64,000 nucleotides of DNA from Phaeosaccion multiseriatum. Taxonomy: Eukaryota > Ochrophyta, other classes. Made by a program: the position numbers and the translations under genes. The notes under the pieces are model-generated. The model was not told the origin of the DNA. It made no database searches and worked only from the letters and a program-made list of their open reading frames with translations. This document shows, piece after piece, positions 58,298 to 64,000 of the stretch. The stretch spans positions 2,046,001-2,110,000 of the forward strand of contig OZ218951.1 of NCBI GenBank assembly GCA_965112735.1, read 5' to 3'. Positions within the stretch are counted from its first letter, which is position 1; each line of letters begins with the position of its first letter.

Positions 58298-58722
58298 TAC
58301 TCACTCTCTCTCACTCTCTCTCCTCTCTCCTCTCTCTCTCCCTCTCTCTCCCTTCCTCCCTCTCTCTCCCTCTCTCCCTGTCTCTCCCTCCCTCGCCCTC
58401 TCCCTCCCTCTCTCTCCCTCTCCCTCCCTGTCTCCCTCTCTCTCCCTCTCCCTCTCCCTCTCCCTGGCCCTTCCGCCTCTCTCCTTTCCTCTCTCTTACT
58501 CCCTCTCTCTGTCGCGTTCTTCATCAACTTCATCGACCGACGACACCACCACACAGCTATGGAAGGGGCTATTATGGCCATGGCTACAAGGGCTACTACG
58601 GTGGCAGGGGCTATGGCTACAAGGGCTACTACGGTGGCAGGGGCTATGGCTACAAGGGCTACTACGGAGGCAGGGGCTACCCCTACTACCGAGGCCACGG
58701 AAAGTATGGAGGATACAAGTAA
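57797..58722 (+). CDS. Secreted Gly/Tyr-rich repeat protein, 2 exons
   Basis: The model is join(57797..57903, 58557..58722), 90 aa. Exon 1 encodes a signal peptide (AILTVFALLFVAVLSGAA) and EVPRTLEEKEARSL, ending in phase 2 at GTAAGT. Exon 2 encodes a short repeat protein: YGRGYYGHGYKGYYGGRGY, then two more GYKGYYGGRGY-type units and a PYYRGHGKYGGYK end. Mature residues are almost only Gly, Tyr, Lys and Arg. Similar compositions occur in plant glycine-rich wall proteins, nematode YGGY antimicrobial peptides and adhesive proteins, so a wall, adhesion or antimicrobial role is possible but unproven. Exon 1 resembles exon 1 of the minus-strand precursor gene at 54008 in length, sequence and splice phase. 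Confidence 0.75.
58262..58520 (+). repeat. CT/CCCT-rich tract in the Gly/Tyr-protein intron
   Basis: A short CA run (58283-58298) is followed by ~200 bp of CT and CCCT, an extended polypyrimidine region before the acceptor at 58556. Confidence 0.9.
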
Positions 58723-59605
58723 AGTACCACAGGATGACCCAGGATAAGCCGGGTTAGCTACGGAAAGTAGCAAGGAAATATTGCTCTCGGAGCCGAGATG
58801 AGACTAGACATAGACAAGACATGTAAATACAAAATCTAAAGCGCTGCGTACAGGTTCTTTTCCATTATCTAAGCTGAGCTTCGAGGAATATTCTGTTCAG
58901 AGCGGAGAAAGTACAGACGAGAGGCGGCCAAAATTGTGGCGAGTAGAGTATTGCTTATCTCGCTCTCAGACATTCGTTGTGCCTGCTCTGCCCATCTCGG
59001 TGAAGCCCCGCAGGCACGTGGCCGATGCGCACATAGGCGACACTGCTGCACGCACCACCCCGCTCTGCAAGCTTGCAAAGACCAAGTGAGGCCACCTCAT
59101 TTCTCTCTGCCTTCGACCTCAGCGCATTGCTCGGCATGCCTCTCTCTGCTGGAACAGGCGCATTCTCTCATATCCTGCAGGCCGGGATGCCGCTCAGCAC
59201 GCCCCTCCGCACCGCTGCTGCTCGCTCCATAGCGGCGCTTCTTTCGAGCACAGAGATGCGTGAGCGCGCGCCGAATTCCGCGGCGTGCGCTCTCTCTGTC
59301 GCGGCAGCAAATCGAGACCTTTCGCCACACCTCCGTCAAGCCCAAGCAGGGGTATTTCGGCTCCGAGGCGTGGCTTGGGCCAGCCAACATTTCCCTCCGC
59401 TCACCCTTCCACAGCTCGTCGCTCCTCTGGAGATATGGGAGCGCAGCATCGACCAGCCCCATGCCACGCAGCCTGTGAACGCCGCAGCACTGGGTCGTCC
59501 CATTGCGGTTTCATCACCTCTCGATCGCAGCAGCAGGCCGCACACAGGCTCGGGTGCTTACGTGCCTCGTCGGTACTTGTCCCCCCCCCCCACTCAGACA
59601 CATCC
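58723..59605. other. Intergenic, no recognised gene
   Basis: The plus-strand open frame here is long but lacks any motif, and the minus strand has only short pieces. Composition is unremarkable. Confidence 0.4.
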
Positions 59606-59639
59606 TCAGGACGGGTGGTGCAGCGGATCGCTTCTCCCG

Positions 59640-59800
59640 CTGCAAAAATGGCTGCCAGTCCACCTCTTCCTCCGTATTGAAGTAGTGCACCGAGGCCCTA
59701 GCGAAACTGACGTCAGCGAGGCCCCTCCCTGCCGCGTCAAGAACGGTGCTTGTGGGAGCAGACACGGACACGAAGCAAGCCTTGCGGCGAGCGTTTCCGC
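59640..59800 (-). pseudogene. Possible class V aminotransferase C-terminal fragment
   Basis: The minus frame reads LADVSFARASVHYFNTEEEV, then DWQPFL. This resembles the end of class V aminotransferases (cysteine desulfurase or isopenicillin-N-epimerase type), where R-x-S-x-H-Y-Y-N-T-E-E-E-I-D is common. No catalytic Lys region adjoins it. The call rests on one motif and is weak. Confidence 0.3.
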
Positions 59801-59899
59801 GGGGACGCCGCTCATCGTAAAGCTCACCAGCCCTGACATGCGCGGGCCGAGGTCTCTGCAAACGCGAGGCCTCCACCACCCAGTCAGTCTCTCCCGAGG

Positions 59900-60225
59900 C
59901 TCCACCGCTTCCGCTGCCCGCCTCGCCCCTCCCAACTCATCCAGTGCACAGCCGCGGCGATGCTGGGCCTGGCAGATGCTCACCTCTCCAGTCACGGCTA
60001 GCCCAGGTTGACGGCCCAGTCGAGGCACTCCACAGGCCCGAGCACATTGCGAGTAAGAAACGTGTCCAAGGCGGGATGAGCGGCGTGGCGCTGTACAGCC
60101 TCGTCCAGTCCTTGCTCATCCCAGTGACGAAGCCGTGAAGCTCCTTCCCCACAATGCCGATGACATGCCTCATCGTGTCGTCCAGAGCCAACACGTGGCC
60201 ACAGGGAGAAGGCTCCCCTACGCCA
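59900..60225 (-). pseudogene. Ankyrin-like family 5' remnant
   Basis: VLALDDTMRHVIGIVGKELH and GFVTGMSKDWTRLYSA match the family head. After a frameshift the second frame gives VSICQAQHRRGCALDE and then degenerates. The 3' two-thirds are absent. Confidence 0.7.
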
Positions 60226-60239
60226 GAGGGGATGCTATC

Positions 60240-61457
60240 CCCCCCCTGTGCAGAAGAGGCCACTCCTCCGTGTCATTCATGTCCTCCTCCTCCTCCTCCT
60301 GCTGCTGCTGCTGCTGCTCCTCCTCCTCCTCCTCCTCCTCCTCCTCCTCCTCCTCCTCCTCCTCCGTGTGAGCCCCCTGTGCAGAAGAGGCCGCTCCTCC
60401 GTGTCATTCATGTCCTCCTCCTCCTCCTCCTCCTCCTCCTGCTCCGCTTCCTCTCCAGCCTTGCCTGAAGAAGCTGATGATCATGCTGGCCCAGGCTCGT
60501 AGCATCGTCAACACAAAGGCGAGGCCTATGGTATCGACGCCGGAGCAGGGACACAGAGTGTGTTCGTATTGCCACCGTGGAGCGCTTTTCTTTGCAGCTT
60601 GCTTTTACCCTCAATGGGGCCTCTACTCCTAGCTTGACGAAAAGCGAGCGACCCACGACCTACCCTCGCCCGGCACGGTCCTGTCGACAAGAAGCTTTCC
60701 TCCTATGCTTTCGCTGCTGCAGCAGGCGCTCACTTGTACAGGGGCAGCACCACTCACTCTCATTGACTCAGATTGGATTGGATTACGACTCACACCTCAG
60801 CGCCATTGCCTTGTTGAAGGGCGCGGAGGAGTTAAGAAGGGCAGCACACGGGGGGAGATCTCTATCCCTCTCTCCCTCTCCCTCCCGCTGCCTTTCATGT
60901 ACACATTCCACCCAAGGCATGGGATCTTGCCTCATAGACATGGACCGGCAGTTTGTTGTCTTTGGGGTGTGGAGTGAGAAAAGATTGCGCCGCCATGTTG
61001 GGCTTAGATATTGGAGGGGAGAGCAAAGCACTCAACCCATCAGCGCGAGGCTGCTGCTAATCGTCTTACGAAGGGGCGCGAATCGCCATACAAGGGGGAG
61101 ATGAAGCACTCAAGGAGCACACATGTCGAGGTCGAGACTTCTGAGGGGAAATTAATGCAAATTACGATATCAAATAAATAAAGTTCCTGTCTCTCTGCCT
61201 ATGGTCACACGAAGCTTGTTGATCGAAAGTTGCGAAGCTCGACTGCGCACTTGCCATATAGGGACGGAACTCCCCCCTCCTGGCGATCGGGATCTGTGAA
61301 TCGGATCACCAAACCCAATGCCTTCAGAGGCCTCCAACAACTACTGTACATACAAGGAGGGCCGTGATAGACAGCACAACCGGCGAAGCAGCGAGAGAGC
61401 GCTCTGTAGGCCCCTTATCAGCACTGCTCGTCCCAAGGGCGGGGCCGCTTGCTCACC
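60240..61457. other. Intergenic with duplicated CCT tract; upstream of ankyrin gene
   Basis: A ~65-bp sequence (CCCTGTGCAGAAGAGGCC and following to GTCCTCCTCC) is duplicated at about 60244 and 60373, each copy followed by CCT triplets. The rest shows no gene. An AT-rich stretch near 61150-61185 could be an untranslated end. Confidence 0.5.
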
Positions 61458-63560
61458 ATGGCGCAGCAGGCGACTTTAACGCCCGAGGTACGGATGTAGC
61501 GCCCTGCCTCCTATAAGATGGTGTTATTTGGAAAAATAGAGCAGAGAGAGGAATCCTTTTTTGCGCTGAGATCACGTGTGACCAGTGAGCAGCTCTCCGT
61601 TGATCACTTTTTGTCCAGTTTATGCGCCTCTCCCCCCTAAACTCGTTTCCCTCATCAACCCCAGGCGCGGCGACTCGGACAGGCTCTGGAAAGAGGAGAT
61701 AGCTTCCTCACTGTGAGAGCGCTGATTGGGAAGCTCATCGCCAAGCACGGCAAAGCGAGTTTGGATCAGCCTATCGATGAAGAGGGCGATTCGTCTGCAC
61801 TCTGGGCTTCAAGACATGGTCGACTGGATTTCGTGGACCTTCTGCTGCGGAAAGGGGCCTCCTTCGGAACCAGAGGCGGGCCCTTTGGAGACACGCCGTT
61901 GATAAGCGCTATCCTGTACGGGCACGATCAGGTGGTGAGGCGGCTGTTGGACATTGGAGCCCCTGTGGACCAAGCGAATGACACAGGAGCTACTCCCCTG
62001 ATGGCAGCCTCAGGAGAGGGGCACTCCACGATGGTGCAGCAGCTGCTCTCGGCGCGTGCTAGTGTCGACTTGGCCGACAAGCAGGGGTTTTCTCCGATTT
62101 GTATGGCCTCTCAGAACGGACATGGCTCTGTGCTAAGGCTCCTCATCTCAGCCCAAGCGGATGTGAACCAAGCAACTAATCGCGGGTGTACTCCGCTTCT
62201 GCAGGCGTCGCTCAATGGGCATGCGGGCACTGTACAGCAGCTCATCAGGGCTCACGCCATTATCGACAAGGCTGACATCGAAGGGCTCACTCCTCTTCAC
62301 GTTGCCTGTCAGGAAGGGCACGACGCCGTGGTGGAGAAGCTTCTCTGTGCGGGAGCACAGGTGGACAAATGTACCAACACCGGCGAATCACCCCTCATGC
62401 TTGCCGCGCAGAATGGGCACGAGGCCGTCGTCGCTCGTCTCATCTCTGCGGGAGCACGTGTGGACAAGGCTGACCCCGAAGGTTTCACTGCTCTTCACTT
62501 TGCCTGTCAGGAAGGGCACGACTCCGTGGTGGAGAAGCTTCTCTCTGCGGGAGCACGTGTGGACAAAGAGGCCAACAATGGCGCAAAACCCCTCATCCTT
62601 GCCGCGTGGGATGGGCACGAGGCCGTCGTCGCTCGTCTCATCTCTGTGGGATCCCCCATGGATGCCTCAAGAGTAGACGACCCTTCCCCGCTGGTTGCCG
62701 CTATCTGCAGTGATCAGCACAGCATTGTGCGGCAGCTCCTCTCGGCCGGTGCTTCGGTGGACAAGGCCTTGGCTGGGGCACAGCGGTGTCAGCTCGGCCT
62801 CGGCATCGAGCAGCGACTTATGGAGGCAGCAGCAGCCTTCTTCCGGTCCCAAACCGCGCTGGACCTCATGCGAAGGACGGATAAGACCTTCGGCAAGGAG
62901 AGCGGAATCCTGCCGCTGGAGAGGCCCGGGCGGGTGCAGAGCGAGACGTGGGAGAGCATGGCGGAGGAGATGAGCTGAGCGAGCAGGAGGGATGCGCGGG
63001 GTGGGGGCGGGTAGGGCAGCGACGACTTTGGCAACGAAAGAGTACCGCTCCAGCTGCTCACTTGCACCAGCCAGCCATGCCGCACATGCGAGTGAGCCTG
63101 TACATCAGGATGCGATGCGAGAGAGAGACTGCCCACGGCACACTGGCTTGGCGTAAGGGCGGTGAAGTGATGGCGATCCTCTGTCGCAGAGAGGAGCGGA
63201 GAATAGGAGGTAGGGGGTCGGGGGGTGAGGGAAGTCACGCAAGTGTAGAGTCAAGTGTGTAGGCTAGGGAAAAGGGAAAGGGGGGATTTTGAGGGGGAGG
63301 GGGAGAGGGAAGGTCAATTCGTTTGAAGGGGGGAGAATGTAGTCCCGATGGACCGAGGCCGAGAGCTTCCTGGGTGGGGCATGCGGGAACAGCAAGTAGT
63401 CGTAGCTTAGAAAAGGTACTGCCCTACTAAACACACAATGGTATACGTGAATGCCAGGTCCTAGGCAGGGGTTGTGCTCGTGTGGAGGCAAAAGCAGGCA
63501 ACGCTCATCTAGCTAGGCGCAGCTGCGCGCGCGGTGATCTGTGAATCGGATCACCAAACC
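61291..63560. repeat. 25-bp direct repeat flanking the ankyrin-repeat gene
   Basis: The sequence beginning GATCTGTGAATCGGATCACC occurs at 61291-61315 and again at 63536-63560, one copy on each side of the gene, both in the same orientation. Similar ATGCCTTCAG-like sequence follows each copy. Confidence 0.85.
61458..62978 (+). CDS. Ankyrin-repeat protein (classical repeats), 2 exons
   Basis: The model is join(61458..61487, 61665..62978), 447 aa. The first exon is only MAQQATLTPE; its GAG|GTACGG donor and the CCCCAG acceptor keep phase 0. About nine classical ankyrin repeats (33 aa) span residues 40-360: GATPLMAASGEGHSTMVQQL, GFSPICMASQNGHGSVLRLL, GLTPLHVACQEGHDAVVEKL, GESPLMLAAQNGHEAVVARL, GFTALHFACQEGHDSVVEKL. 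TPL/AAxxGH signatures are well kept. The C-terminus is a helical non-repeat tail. This is not the CPWDE-type family found elsewhere in the window. No signal, kinase or death-type domain is attached. Function is protein binding, partner unknown. A GTG at 61713 is in frame but not needed. Confidence 0.85.
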
Positions 63561-63660
63561 AGACCCAACAAATGCCTTTCAGTTTCGGCGGCGATTGGCC
63601 GTGGCGCTCCAGCGGGCCCGACACGAGCGATCGATTCGACACAGGGTCCTGGCTAGTATC
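62979..63660. other. Downstream flank of ankyrin gene, no recognised gene
   Basis: Only short open frames are seen, with G-rich stretches near 63200-63340. Confidence 0.45.
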
Positions 63661-63665
63661 AACTA

Positions 63666-64000
63666 ACTACTTTGTCCGTTGGGGAGGACTGACGAGTCGG
63701 GGAAATACGACGGGGCGGTGAGACGTTACTTTTAGACAACCATAGATGGCACTTTAAGGGGACCGCGAAAATAGAACTGGTTCTACTTTGTCCGATGGGG
63801 AGGACTGACGAGTCGGGGGGAATACGACGGGGCGGTGAGAGTTACTTTTAGACAACCATAGATGGCACTTTAAGGGGGCCGCGAATGTGCTGATGGGGAG
63901 GACTGACGAGTCGGGGGGAATAGAGGGAAGATGGGGCGGTGAGAGTTACTTTTCGACAACCATAGATGGCACTTTAAGACCGCGCTCCTTGGGGCACTTC
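63666..64000. repeat. Tandem ~105-bp repeat, three copies, running to window end
   Basis: Copies start at about 63670, 63787 and 63890. Each has GGGGAGGACTGACGAGTCGG, then GGGGCGGTGAGA, GTTACTTTTAGACAACCATA and GATGGCACTTTAAG. Spacing is ~117 then ~103 bp. No open frame is shared. The array may continue beyond the window. Confidence 0.85.

Noticed and set aside
58013-58773. Long frames in and around the Gly/Tyr-protein intron
   Set aside because: They translate the CT-rich intron and a shifted frame of the Gly/Tyr repeats; the phase 2 join to the signal exon is more convincing.
59073-60011. 312-aa plus-strand frame
   Set aside because: It runs antisense to the aminotransferase-like and ankyrin-like remnants and shows no domain.
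63666-64000. CRISPR-like array
   Set aside because: Repeats are ~105 bp without short unique spacers, and the genome is eukaryotic.

Overview
The window is nuclear DNA of a eukaryote. Genes are split by short GT-AG introns whose phases join cleanly, and there are no operons. Microsatellites are very abundant: AGG/CCT triplets, CT, GT, CCCT and ACCT. Three predicted proteins begin with a hydrophobic signal followed by an Ala-Phe motif: AQAFVGP in an EF-hand protein, GRAFQPQ in an MgtC/SapB protein and GTAFVPQ in a Tex-like protein. This is the bipartite plastid-targeting signature of algae with a secondary red plastid, so I infer a photosynthetic stramenopile (ochrophyte) or a close equivalent. 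The style resembles eustigmatophytes, but I cannot confirm that.

Layout. At 1-741 is the 3' end of a WW-domain gene. At 1707-5408 (-) is a seven-exon SCP/FCP1-type CTD phosphatase. From 5.4 to 8.3 kb lies a retroelement graveyard: two Copia-derived fragments, each arranged as an inverted repeat, a reverse-transcriptase-like remnant, and a broken member of a local ankyrin-like family. At 8591-11432 (+) is an unrecognised basic/acidic coiled-coil protein. At 12480-13721 (-) is GTP cyclohydrolase II, divergent from a plastid EF-hand protein at 14174-15796. The ankyrin-like family has four longer copies (16956-17870, 21668-22602, 54881-55939 and the decayed 6490-7388) and two shorter remnants. 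Between them lie an NSUN-type RNA m5C methyltransferase (18062-21127) and an FNIP-repeat protein (22951-25767).

From 26.5 to 52 kb is a dense housekeeping stretch: a USP16/45-like ubiquitin protease (-) divergent from twinfilin (+), a coiled-coil protein (-) divergent from a plastid-targeted MgtC/SapB protein (+), and a 14-exon plastid-targeted Tex/YhgF-like S1 protein (-). The last 12 kb is accessory. It holds two genes for small secreted proteins that share a signal-peptide first exon, ankyrin-family debris, a true ankyrin-repeat gene at 61458-62978, and a short tandem repeat running to the window end.

The most novel element is at 52460-54008 (-). A signal-peptide exon is followed by tandemly duplicated cassette exons of 57 or 84 nt. 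All are symmetric (phase 2-2), and all full cassettes encode an RRARK/RRARKL motif at their 3' end. Spliced together they predict a secreted precursor built of alternating acidic and Pro/Ser-rich modules separated by basic motifs. A second gene with the same kind of first exon (57797-58722) carries instead a Gly/Tyr-rich repeat. This looks like a modular family of secreted peptides.
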